5,315 nt of DNA from Neomoorella mulderi (GTDB taxonomy: Bacteria; Bacillota; DSM-521; Neomoorellales; Neomoorellaceae), in NCBI GenBank assembly GCA_011375465.1, contig DRZV01000108.1:1-5315 (forward strand). Reading direction: 5' to 3'. Position 1 is the stretch's first letter. The number at the start of each line of letters is the position of its first letter. Under the pieces are notes generated by a model. It was not told where the DNA came from. It ran no database searches and worked only from the letters and a program-made list of their open reading frames with translations. Below are positions 1 through 5,315 of this stretch, piece after piece. The translations under genes and the position numbers were made by a program.

Positions 1-235
1 CCTTTAAAGAAATCGCCGCCGGTGAGGGCGGTGATGCCCACCACCGCCGGGCCCACTTCCTGGGCCACCTTCACCGCGGGAAAGGGGGTATCCCCCTTTC
101 CGATCCCTCCGCATTTGTCTTGCCAGATGGGGGATATGGGTTTCTGGGCAAGAACCTGCCTGTTCCTGCGGCCAGGAACAAAAATATGGACAGGAATACC
201 AGGGCCGCTATAGGAATCCCCTTCTTTATTTTCAC
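1..235 (-). pseudogene. HtrA/DegP-type membrane-anchored serine protease, N-terminal part, apparent frameshift, partial at left edge
   Basis: Only the beginning of the gene is in the window; the catalytic domain lies beyond the left edge. A GTG start at 235-233 follows AGGG and a more distant AAGGGGG. It opens a basic N-terminus (VKIKKG) and a hydrophobic segment at about residues 7-26 (ending FLFLAAGTG), a typical signal anchor. A proline-rich linker follows. This frame stops at TGA 73-71 after 54 residues. From about position 92 another frame encodes DTPFPAVK and then AQEVGPAVVGIT, the conserved first strand of HtrA-family (S1C) proteases, and stays open to the edge. One additional G in the GGGGG run (plus-strand C at 92-96) would join both halves seamlessly. 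In this family such proteins degrade or sense misfolded envelope proteins, with the protease domain outside the membrane. The break could be a real mutation, a sequencing error, or less likely programmed -1 slippage. An internal GTG at 74 lacks a well-spaced ribosome site and would lose the anchor. Family identification rests on a short stretch. Confidence 0.7.
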
Positions 236-303
236 AGATTCCCTGCTACCCCCTTGGGATCTTTTCTTTAACTTAATTTTTTCCCAAAAAATCCAAAAAA
301 TAA

Positions 304-325
304 AGAAAAAACCCCTAAGGGGGGC
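304..325 (-). terminator. Probable weak intrinsic terminator after the metallopeptidase gene
   Basis: Read on the minus strand, CCCC-TTA-GGGG is followed at once by TTTTTTC and then a further T-rich stretch (TTTATTTTTT). It starts 3 nt after the TAG stop at 331-329. The position and T tract fit an intrinsic terminator, but the stem is only 4 bp, so termination may be incomplete. The remaining A/T-rich stretch down to 236 presumably contains the promoter of the protease gene; I could not pick out convincing -35/-10 boxes in it. It includes a short inverted repeat, ATTTTTT-CCC-AAAAAAT, at 276-292. Confidence 0.5.
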
Positions 326-328
326 TAT

Positions 329-1084
329 CTATAGATAATTCCCTGCGAACTCTTGGAAAAAAGAATCCAGATCCTCACCCCAGGCCGCCAGGAATGCCCT
401 GGAGAAGGAGCAACCTTCCGCCAGCTTGTCCAGTAAAAGCCGCAGTTTTTCCTCTCCCCTCTTTTGGATAAAGAAATCCATCAAGGCATAGGCCTGATAA
501 TAGGCCAAGTCCTCCTCCAAGAGATCGAACTGCTTGTCCATCTGAGTCAAACTATACCATTCCCTTTTCCCCGGGCAGGGGAGCTGAAACCCTTGGATCT
601 TCTTTTCCCCGTATAGGGCAAGCCCTTCGGTAAACCAACGGGGATAGGGGACCTTTGCCTTCTCATCCACCAGGAGGTGGATGAATTCATGGGCCATAGG
701 GCCCTCCCGGCAGAAAATCCCTTCCACGGCCTCCCCGGTTTCCCCGCCCCAATCCAGAGGGGAGAGGATCCGGATGACCCCGGCCCAGTATACCCCCATG
801 GCCGCCGGCTTGCCCTCCCAGCCCAGCTGGCGTCCCAGGCTTTCCCTGTCGGGGCAAATCAATATGAGCCTTTTACCCTGAGGACGATAACCCACAAGCT
901 GGACGGCCTGCTCATAGACGGCCTCCGCGGTTTTGAGTGCCAGGTACGCGGCTTCCCTGTCCTGGGGCAAATGGCGGACGCGGAAATGTTTGCTCTCCCT
1001 CTCCTCCCATGAGCGGGTCTGCCACCTGGCCTGGAGTTCCCCCAAATAACGCCAGAGGCGGGATAAGGCGTATTTAAATCCCAT
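329..1084 (-). CDS. Peptidase MA-like zinc metallopeptidase (HExxH...E gluzincin)
   Basis: A 251-residue protein with the zinc-binding motif HEFIH at residues 132-136 and a downstream FTEG with Glu153 as the likely third zinc ligand. This layout is that of gluzincins of the peptidase MA-like family. The region after the motif (PRWFTEGLALY) and the helical C-terminus with YYQAYALMDFFIQKRGEEKL at 195-214 also fit that family. Family members are predicted proteases, usually of unknown substrate. No signal peptide or membrane segment is visible: the N-terminus (MGFKYALSRLWRYLGEL) is an amphipathic-looking helix, so the protein appears cytoplasmic or peripherally bound. The ATG start is fixed by an in-frame TAA 24 nt upstream and a strong AAGGGGGAGGG site ending 3 nt before it. 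It lies 52 nt after trxB, with its own promoter candidate and an inverted repeat covering the ribosome site, and ends just before a weak terminator. Family assignment is confident, the biological role is not. Confidence 0.85.
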   Translation of the reverse strand: MGFKYALSRLWRYLGELQARWQTRSWEERESKHFRVRHLPQDREAAYLALKTAEAVYEQAVQLVGYRPQGKRLILICPDRESLGRQLGWEGKPAAMGVYWAGVIRILSPLDWGGETGEAVEGIFCREGPMAHEFIHLLVDEKAKVPYPRWFTEGLALYGEKKIQGFQLPCPGKREWYSLTQMDKQFDLLEEDLAYYQAYALMDFFIQKRGEEKLRLLLDKLAEGCSFSRAFLAAWGEDLDSFFQEFAGNYL

Positions 1085-1127
1085 GATCCCTCCCCCTTCT
1101 CCCCATTATACAGAAAGGGAAGGGATC
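1085..1127 (-). promoter_or_regulatory. Inverted repeat masking the ribosome binding site of the metallopeptidase gene
   Basis: Arms at 1127-1112 and 1100-1085 are 16 nt each and separated by 11 nt. As DNA they match at 14 of 16 positions. In minus-strand RNA both mismatches become G-U pairs, giving an uninterrupted 16-bp stem. The downstream arm (AGAAGGGGGAGGGATC) is the whole Shine-Dalgarno region and ends at the base before the ATG at 1084. The loop holds the TATAAT box. A transcript reading through from trxB would therefore fold and hide the start site, while one starting at the local promoter would lack the upstream arm and leave it open. No T tract follows, so it is not a standard terminator. 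A repressor operator is an alternative, as the repeat surrounds the -10 box. The repeat is directly visible; its function is inference. Confidence 0.6.
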
Positions 1128-1135
1128 GGGGACAA
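1105..1135 (-). promoter_or_regulatory. Candidate sigma-A promoter for the metallopeptidase gene
   Basis: A perfect TATAAT -10 box lies at 1110-1105. The best -35 match, TTGTCC at 1135-1130, sits 19 nt upstream, longer than the usual 17, and begins 2 nt after the trxB stop codon. Predicted initiation about 7 nt past the -10 box would leave a leader of about 14 nt that is almost entirely Shine-Dalgarno sequence. The strong -10 and suitable location support it; the weak -35 and long spacer reduce confidence. Confidence 0.45.
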
Positions 1136-1136
1136 G

Positions 1137-2057
1137 TTACTTTATGGAAGCCAGGTACCTCTCTGCCGCCATGGCCGCGGTGGCACCGTCGCCCACTGCA
1201 GTGCTTATCTGCCGGAAATCTTTAGATCTCACGTCGCCAGCGGCAAAAACCCCGGGCACAGAGGTGGCCAAGTGGGCATCGGTGACTACATATCCCCCTG
1301 GGTCCAGCTTTAATTTATCGCCCAGGAAAGCCGTGTTGGGCTCGGTGCCCACAAAGATGAAGACCCCATCAAAAGGCTCTTCCCTGAGGCTTCCCTCCCT
1401 TACATCCTGAAGCAACAAGCTGCGTACCTTTTCGTCTCCCCTTATCTCCTTTACCACCGTATTCCAGTAGATTTCCAGCTGGGGATGGGCTAGGGCCCTC
1501 TCCTGGATCACCTTGGCAGCCCTCAGGGCTTCCCTCCTGTGGATGAGCACCACCTGGGAGGCAAAACGGGTGAGGAAAAGGGCCTCTTCCACCGCCGCGT
1601 CTCCGCCCCCCACCACCGCCACCTTTTTTCCTTTGAAGAAGGCCCCGTCGCAGGTGGCACAATAAGAGACTCCCCTTCCCCGGAACTCCTCTTCGCCAGG
1701 CACACCCAGCTTGCGGGGCCGGGCTCCGGTGGCTATGATGAGGGCCCTCCCCGTGTACACCCCCTGGGAGGTGAAGACCTTCTTTTCCGGACCCTCCAGC
1801 TCCACCCCTTCCACAGACGCTATCTCCAACCGGGCTCCAAATTTTTGGGCCTGCTCCAGAAATCTCAGGGAGAGCTCTATCCCCCCTATGCCTTCGGGAA
1901 ATCCGGGGTAGTTTTCCACCCTTTCGGTAAGGGCTGCCTGCCCCCCGGGGCTGACCTGTTCCAAAACCAGGGTGCTCAGCCCACCCCGGGCTCCATACAG
2001 GGCCGCGGTAAGGCCTGCAGGGCCTGCGCCTAAAATCAAAAGATCCCAGATCATCAT
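1137..2057 (-). CDS. trxB: Thioredoxin reductase (NADPH, FAD flavoprotein)
   Basis: This 306-residue protein has the usual length and motif order of low-molecular-weight bacterial thioredoxin reductase. The FAD-binding GAGPAG is at residues 10-15, the GGQ of the FAD domain at 38-40, and ATGARPR at 109-115. The redox-active CATC has Cys133 and Cys136, the nucleotide-binding VGGGDAA is at 149-155, HRRE is at 173-176, and the C-terminal FAD motif AAGDV is at 272-276. The HRR motif followed by Arg179 favours NADPH over NADH. The enzyme is cytoplasmic and passes electrons from NADPH through FAD and the cysteine pair to thioredoxin. No thioredoxin gene lies in the window. The gene begins with two ATG codons: GAGGG lies 4 nt before the first (2057) and 7 nt before the second (2054), so the second may be the main start. 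It appears to be transcribed alone, following a strong terminator. TAAAAT at 2092-2087 is a possible -10 box without a good -35. Confidence 0.95.
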   Translation of the reverse strand: MMIWDLLILGAGPAGLTAALYGARGGLSTLVLEQVSPGGQAALTERVENYPGFPEGIGGIELSLRFLEQAQKFGARLEIASVEGVELEGPEKKVFTSQGVYTGRALIIATGARPRKLGVPGEEEFRGRGVSYCATCDGAFFKGKKVAVVGGGDAAVEEALFLTRFASQVVLIHRREALRAAKVIQERALAHPQLEIYWNTVVKEIRGDEKVRSLLLQDVREGSLREEPFDGVFIFVGTEPNTAFLGDKLKLDPGGYVVTDAHLATSVPGVFAAGDVRSKDFRQISTAVGDGATAAMAAERYLASIK

Positions 2058-2095
2058 CCGTCCCTCTAGTCAGTAATGGTATCTATATTTTAAAT

Positions 2096-2118
2096 AAAAA
2101 AGCCTGCTGCCAGCAGGC
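2096..2118 (-). terminator. Intrinsic terminator of the rplM-rpsI unit
   Basis: On the minus strand GCCTGCT-GGC-AGCAGGC forms a perfect 7-bp GC-rich stem with a 3-nt loop, followed directly by TTTTTTATTT. It begins 16 nt after the rpsI stop and separates the ribosomal protein genes from trxB. No T tract follows it on the plus strand, so it acts in one direction. Confidence 0.92.
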
Positions 2119-2134
2119 CAAAATTGAAAGATTT

Positions 2135-2527
2135 TTATCTTTTAGAGTATTGGGGAGCCCGACGGGCTTTTTTCAGGCCGTATTTCTTCCTCTCCTTCAT
2201 GCGGGGGTCCCGGGTTAAAAGGCCGCTCTTCCTGAGGACAGGGCGCAATCCCTCGTCCAGCTGTAACAGGGCCCGGGCAATCCCCAAGCGCAGGGCTCCC
2301 GCTTGCCCGCTGATGCCCCCTCCCTCCACTCTGGCGATCACGTCAAAACGGCCCTGGGTGCCGGTAACTTCTAAGGGCTGACATATTTCCCGCCTTAAGG
2401 TCTCCACAGGAAAATATTCCTCCACGGGCCTTTCGTTCACTATGATCCGGCCCTCCCCGGGAAGCAACCTCACCCGCGCTACAGAAGTCTTCCTCCTGCC
2501 GGTTCCATAAAAGTATTCCTGAAGCAA
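2135..2527 (-). CDS. rpsI: 30S ribosomal protein S9, TTG start
   Basis: This 130-residue protein is the standard bacterial length for S9. It shows the conserved GTGRRK at residues 8-13, EGRIIVN, the GGGISGQAGA region and the arginine/lysine-rich tail ending KKARRAPQYSKR. In the S9 family that tail reaches the ribosomal P site and its last basic residues contact tRNA. The frame is open further upstream to a TTG at 2563, but that would add 12 non-homologous residues, overlap rplM by 19 nt and have no ribosome site. The chosen TTG at 2527-2525 lies 6 nt after a strong AAAGGGGG and gives MLQEYFYGTG, which lines up with known S9 starts. It follows rplM by 17 nt, is co-transcribed with it, and ends before a strong terminator. 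Confidence 0.95.
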   Translation of the reverse strand: MLQEYFYGTGRRKTSVARVRLLPGEGRIIVNERPVEEYFPVETLRREICQPLEVTGTQGRFDVIARVEGGGISGQAGALRLGIARALLQLDEGLRPVLRKSGLLTRDPRMKERKKYGLKKARRAPQYSKR

Positions 2528-2544
2528 CGCAATCCCCCTTTCTG

Positions 2545-2979
2545 CTAATACCTGATTTCCCAAACTTGTGGCTGTTGGGCCTGATGGGGATGGCTGTTTC
2601 CCCGATAGACTTTTAATTTTTTAAACATCCTCCTGCCCAGCCGATTTTTGGGCAACATGCCCCGGACGGCTTTTTCCACTGCCCTTTCGGGAAATCTGGC
2701 CAAAAGCTGGGCATAGCTCATGACCTTTAATCCGCCCGGGTATCCGGAATGCCTTATATAGAACTTTTGCTCCTTTTTCTTTCCGGTAAGATGGACCTTC
2801 TCCGCATTTATGATTATGACGTAGTCCCCACAATCCACATGGGGGGTGTAGATGGGCTTATGTTTTCCCTTTAAAAGCCGGGCCGCTTCCGCCGCTACTC
2901 TGCCCAAGGGCTTGCCTTGGGCGTCAATCACATACCACTTGCGCTCCACTTCTTGAGGTTTGGCCACAAAGGTTCTCAT
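2545..2979 (-). CDS. rplM: 50S ribosomal protein L13
   Basis: A 144-residue protein matching the usual 142-144 residues of L13, an early-assembly component of the large ribosomal subunit. Characteristic stretches are WYVIDAQGKPLGRVA (residues 15-29), LLKGKHKPIYTPHVDCGDYV (35-54), the HSGYPGG segment (77-83) and the family signature VRGMLPKNRLGR (105-116). The ATG follows AGGGGGAG with normal spacing. It is the first gene behind the promoter at 3039-3011, and rpsI follows; the rplM-rpsI pair is conserved across bacteria. No truncation or missing conserved block is seen. Confidence 0.98.
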   Translation of the reverse strand: MRTFVAKPQEVERKWYVIDAQGKPLGRVAAEAARLLKGKHKPIYTPHVDCGDYVIIINAEKVHLTGKKKEQKFYIRHSGYPGGLKVMSYAQLLARFPERAVEKAVRGMLPKNRLGRRMFKKLKVYRGNSHPHQAQQPQVWEIRY

Positions 2980-3010
2980 GTCATCTCCCCCTAATTCCGT
3001 AGCAGATTTT

Positions 3011-3039
3011 ATTCTAGGCCATAAAGCCTTTCAAGTCAA
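3011..3039 (-). promoter_or_regulatory. Strong sigma-A promoter for rplM-rpsI
   Basis: On the minus strand the -35 box TTGACT (3039-3034) and the -10 box TAGAAT (3016-3011) are separated by exactly 17 nt, each one base from consensus. Initiation would be near 3004, leaving a leader of about 25 nt containing AGGGGGAG before the rplM ATG. The truA stop codon TGA (3038-3036) lies inside the -35 hexamer, so the promoter abuts the upstream operon. No terminator separates them, so rplM-rpsI probably also receives read-through transcription. Confidence 0.85.
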
Positions 3040-3788
3040 GGAATCTCGGCATAATAAACCTTTTCCAAGCAAAGACCGTGGGGCGGAGCGGTGGGCCCTG
3101 CCGCCATCCGGGAACGGGCGGCGATTATATCGGGCACTCTGTTGGGGTGTATCTTGCCCCTTCCGATCTCCACCAGGGTTCCCACCATGATCCGCACCAT
3201 ATTATACAAAAACCCGTTGGCCACCACATCGAAATAGATCAGGTGGCCTTCTCGCTTTACTTCCGCCTTTATCACTTCCCTCACATAGGTGCGGACGCTG
3301 TGCCCGGAGGCGCAGAAGGATCGAAAATCGTGTCTTCCCAGAAAGTGTCGAGCTCCCTCAGCCATGGCCTCCAAGTTCAGGGGGAAACGGATATGCCAGG
3401 AATAGAGGCGGAGGAAGACGTCCGGCACCCAGTTATTGTAAATAGTGTAGCGGTACCATTTCCAGCGAGCGCTGTAGCAGGCGTGGAAATCTGCCCCCAC
3501 CTCTTCTGCCTCCAAGGCGGCTATGTCAGGAGGCAACAAGCTGTTCAGGGCCAGAGGCCAGCGATCCAGGGGTATGGCGGTGCGGGTGTAAAAGCTTATC
3601 ACCTGCCCCCGGGCATGCACCCCTGCGTCGGTCCTGCCCGCTGCCACCGGCAGAATATCCTCCCCTGTGAGCCTGGCCAGGGCTTTTCTAACCTCTCCCT
3701 GAACTGTGGGCCCATGGGCCTGGGGCTGAATCTGCCATCCCGCGTAGCGGGTACCGTCATAGGAGAGGACCATCTTCAGATAAGGCAT
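3036..3788 (-). CDS. truA: tRNA pseudouridine(38-40) synthase TruA
   Basis: This 250-residue protein has the expected length and motifs of TruA, which converts uridines 38-40 in the tRNA anticodon arm to pseudouridine in the cytoplasm. The N-terminus has SYDGTRYAGWQ (residues 9-19). GRTDAGVHA (51-59) contains the catalytic Asp54. Further conserved blocks are FHACYSARWKWYRY (101-114), NGFLYNMVRIMVGTL (191-205) and AGPTAPPHGL (230-239). The ATG lies 4 nt after the ecfT stop, with AAGGGA about 10 nt upstream, so translation is probably coupled. The ecfT-truA arrangement is conserved in Bacillota although the functions are unrelated. Its stop codon is part of the -35 box of the next promoter. Confidence 0.97.
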   Translation of the reverse strand: MPYLKMVLSYDGTRYAGWQIQPQAHGPTVQGEVRKALARLTGEDILPVAAGRTDAGVHARGQVISFYTRTAIPLDRWPLALNSLLPPDIAALEAEEVGADFHACYSARWKWYRYTIYNNWVPDVFLRLYSWHIRFPLNLEAMAEGARHFLGRHDFRSFCASGHSVRTYVREVIKAEVKREGHLIYFDVVANGFLYNMVRIMVGTLVEIGRGKIHPNRVPDIIAARSRMAAGPTAPPHGLCLEKVYYAEIP

Positions 3789-3792
3789 CCCA

Positions 3793-4572
3793 TCAGCATC
3801 CCTTGAATCGCAGGTAGAGGATCCAAGCGGTCAAGGACCATATCCCCAGGAGGAACAGGTAGTCCAGGAACTGGAACCTGTATTCCCTCATGCGGGTTCT
3901 GCCCCGGCTACCCCGGTAACCCCGGGCCTCCATGGCCAAGGCCAGGGTTTCTGCCCGCCGGAAGGCGCTGACGAAAAGGGGGATCAGGAAGGGAAGGAGG
4001 TGCAGGGGGGTGGCCCGCAGTTTGGCCCCCCGGGCTATCTGGGCCCGGAGGATCCGCTCCCCTTCCTCCATCAAGGTGGGTATAAACCTGAGGGCCAGGG
4101 TCAACATGAGGGCCAGTTCCCCCGCGGGCACACCCCACCTTTCCGCTGGCCAGAAAAACCATTCCAGGGCATAGCCCAAGGCCAGAGTGTCGGTTATGGC
4201 GGTCAGCAGCGTGGCTGCCAGGAGAAGGAAGACCACCCTGCCCAGGGCCAGAAGCCCGTAGTCCAGGCCCTCTCGGCTGATAGCCCAGGGCCCTACCGCA
4301 GCCACCACTTCCCCAGGGGTGTAAAAAGCCTGGAACAAAAATATTACCAGCAAAAAGGGTATGAGGGGCTTAAGCTGGGCCCATACATGACCCCAGGGCA
4401 GGCCCGCTGCCCCCAACAGGGGTAGAAGGGGAAGCCCAGCCAGGAAGAGTATCTGCCAGGTGGGGGCAAGCAAAAGGGTCAGGCCATACAGCAACATGCT
4501 TACAAGCTTGGTCCGGGGGTCCAGGCGGTGGAGGAAGCTATCCCCTGGAACATATTGGCCTAATTCCCACAT
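3793..4572 (-). CDS. ecfT: Energy-coupling factor transporter transmembrane protein EcfT
   Basis: A 259-residue integral membrane protein of ECF-type vitamin and metal importers. It scaffolds the complex, connecting the two cytoplasmic ATPases to a substrate-binding S component. The family N-terminal motif HRLDPRTKL is at residues 15-23. Hydrophobic segments lie at about 24-56, 66-84, 105-128, 150-166 and 236-254. Two Ala-Arg-Gly motifs, IARG (179-182) and EARG (215-218), lie in the cytoplasmic coupling helices that grip the ATPases. The ATG overlaps the end of the ATPase gene by 13 nt, indicating translational coupling and balanced subunit production. There is no S component nearby, so this is probably a shared (group II) module. 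Its length is normal for the family and no motif is missing. Confidence 0.96.
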   Translation of the reverse strand: MWELGQYVPGDSFLHRLDPRTKLVSMLLYGLTLLLAPTWQILFLAGLPLLPLLGAAGLPWGHVWAQLKPLIPFLLVIFLFQAFYTPGEVVAAVGPWAISREGLDYGLLALGRVVFLLLAATLLTAITDTLALGYALEWFFWPAERWGVPAGELALMLTLALRFIPTLMEEGERILRAQIARGAKLRATPLHLLPFLIPLFVSAFRRAETLALAMEARGYRGSRGRTRMREYRFQFLDYLFLLGIWSLTAWILYLRFKGC

Positions 4573-5315
4573 CTTTTCCCACCCTTGAGCCAGGCCAGAA
4601 TGGCCTCCTCCGCCTCTTCCAACCTCAACACATCCAGCGGGACCGGGGCTCCTAAATCTTTTAGCTCCTGCATCAGCAGGTTGAGGGGAGGAGGGATAAG
4701 TCCGTACTCCCTTAACCTTGATCCTTGGCTGAAGAGATATCTCGGCGGACCTTCCATCACCAGCCGTCCCTGGTGTAGGACCGCCACTCTCTGGGCTAAA
4801 AAGGCCACCTCCACCATGTTATGGGTGATCCACACCACCCCTTTGCGGTGGTGGGCTTGAAAGCGCAGGATCGCCTCCCAAACCCCTTCCCTGCCCTCGG
4901 GATCCAGGCCTGCGGTGGGTTCATCCAGGATGAGGATTTCCGGATCCAAGGCCAAAACGCTGGCCAAGGCGACCCTCCTCTGCTCCCCCCCGCTCAGGGT
5001 GAAGGGTGATCGGGAGGCGAACTCCTCCCAGGATAGCCCCACCATTCCCAGGGCTTTTTTTACCTTCTCCCGCAATGCCTCCCCCTTGAGCCCCAGGTTC
5101 CGGGGCCCGAAGCCCACCTCCTCCTCCACCGTAGGGGCGAATATCTGCCGCTCCGGCTGCTGAAAGGCTATTCCCACCTGGAACCACTTCTGCTCTCCCT
5201 TCAATCTGCCCTTGACAGGGGTTCCATCCAGGAAGACCTGCCCCTGGGAGGGCTCCAGGAGACCCGCCATTATCATGGCCAGGGTGGATTTCCCTGCCCC
5301 TCCACCCCCCACCAC
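4560..5315 (-). CDS. ecfA2: Energy-coupling factor transporter ATPase (EcfA2-like), N-terminus beyond window edge
   Basis: 251 codons are visible; the true start and first strands lie beyond the right edge. The GTG at the edge is not the start, since Walker A follows immediately. Visible ABC motifs, numbered from the edge, are Walker A GGGGAGKST (3-11), the Q-loop block FQQPERQIFA (51-60), the ECF-typical TVEEEVGFGPRN (62-73), the LSGGEQRR signature (107-114), Walker B ILILDEPTAGLDP (127-139) with catalytic Glu132, and the switch His165 in THNM. It hydrolyses ATP on the inner membrane face to power uptake through EcfT. In Bacillota two ATPase genes normally precede ecfT; being next to ecfT and having a PERQ-type Q-loop suggests EcfA2, with ecfA1 expected just outside the window. 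The choice of A2 over A1 rests mainly on position. Confidence 0.9.
   Translation of the reverse strand: MVGGGGAGKSTLAMIMAGLLEPSQGQVFLDGTPVKGRLKGEQKWFQVGIAFQQPERQIFAPTVEEEVGFGPRNLGLKGEALREKVKKALGMVGLSWEEFASRSPFTLSGGEQRRVALASVLALDPEILILDEPTAGLDPEGREGVWEAILRFQAHHRKGVVWITHNMVEVAFLAQRVAVLHQGRLVMEGPPRYLFSQGSRLREYGLIPPPLNLLMQELKDLGAPVPLDVLRLEEAEEAILAWLKGGKRCGN

Noticed and set aside
677..1012. A plus-strand open frame opposite the metallopeptidase gene
   Set aside because: The minus-strand frame has a zinc site, strong ribosome site and promoter; the plus-strand one has none.
1085..1127. Intrinsic terminator for trxB
   Set aside because: The stem is long, but no T tract follows on either strand and the 3' arm is a ribosome binding site abutting an ATG.
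1539..2033. A 164-codon plus-strand open frame opposite trxB
   Set aside because: It lies wholly within the well-supported trxB, is rich in proline, glycine and arginine, and resembles no family I know.
2980..3035. Possible L13 autoregulatory leader before rplM
   Set aside because: The predicted leader is only about 25 nt, with no extended structure; there is no room for the known L13 leader fold.
3078..3806. A 242-codon plus-strand open frame antisense to truA
   Set aside because: It is the shadow of a GC-rich gene with full TruA motifs; the antisense translation has no recognisable domain and no ribosome site.
5290..5315. G-rich edge sequence as a G-quadruplex
   Set aside because: The G runs are explained by the glycine codons of the Walker A loop, and the window ends before a full set of runs can be assessed.
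1..5315. A novel mobile, defence or biosynthetic system
   Set aside because: All recognisable genes are conserved housekeeping or ordinary protease and redox genes in one direction; there are no transposase, integrase, repeat arrays, toxin pairs or unusual composition boundaries.

Overview
The window looks like chromosomal DNA from an anaerobic, probably thermophilic Clostridia-type Bacillota (Moorella/Desulfotomaculum-like is my best guess). The reasons are the gene order ecfA-ecfT-truA-rplM-rpsI, which is classic for Bacillota, the strong GGGGG-rich Shine-Dalgarno sites, the GTG and TTG starts, a GC content that I judge by eye to be in the mid-50s, and compact spacing. The lineage is inferred from synteny and protein style, not from a search. 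Every supported gene is on the minus strand, so transcription runs from right to left.

Region 5315-3036 holds the end of a housekeeping operon. It has an ECF-transporter ATPase (EcfA2-like, cut by the right edge), the transmembrane EcfT subunit that overlaps it by 13 nt, and truA 4 nt further on. Together EcfA and EcfT form the shared energising module for vitamin and metal uptake. No substrate-binding S component is present here. Region 3039-2096 holds rplM (L13) and rpsI (S9), which have their own near-consensus sigma-A promoter; its -35 box contains the truA stop codon. A clean intrinsic terminator ends this unit.

Region 2057-1137 is a single thioredoxin reductase gene (trxB). Just after it, 1127-1085 is a long inverted repeat with a perfect TATAAT in its loop. 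Its downstream arm is the ribosome binding site of the next gene, a soluble-looking HExxH metallopeptidase of the peptidase MA type (1084-329). After a weak terminator, the left edge (235-1) carries the start of a membrane-anchored HtrA/DegP-type serine protease. Its reading frame is broken by one base inside a hairpin-forming G run.

Most of the window is core translation and transport machinery. I see no mobile element, CRISPR array, tRNA, rRNA or defence system. The observations that most merit follow-up are the RBS-masking hairpin upstream of the metallopeptidase and the htrA frameshift.
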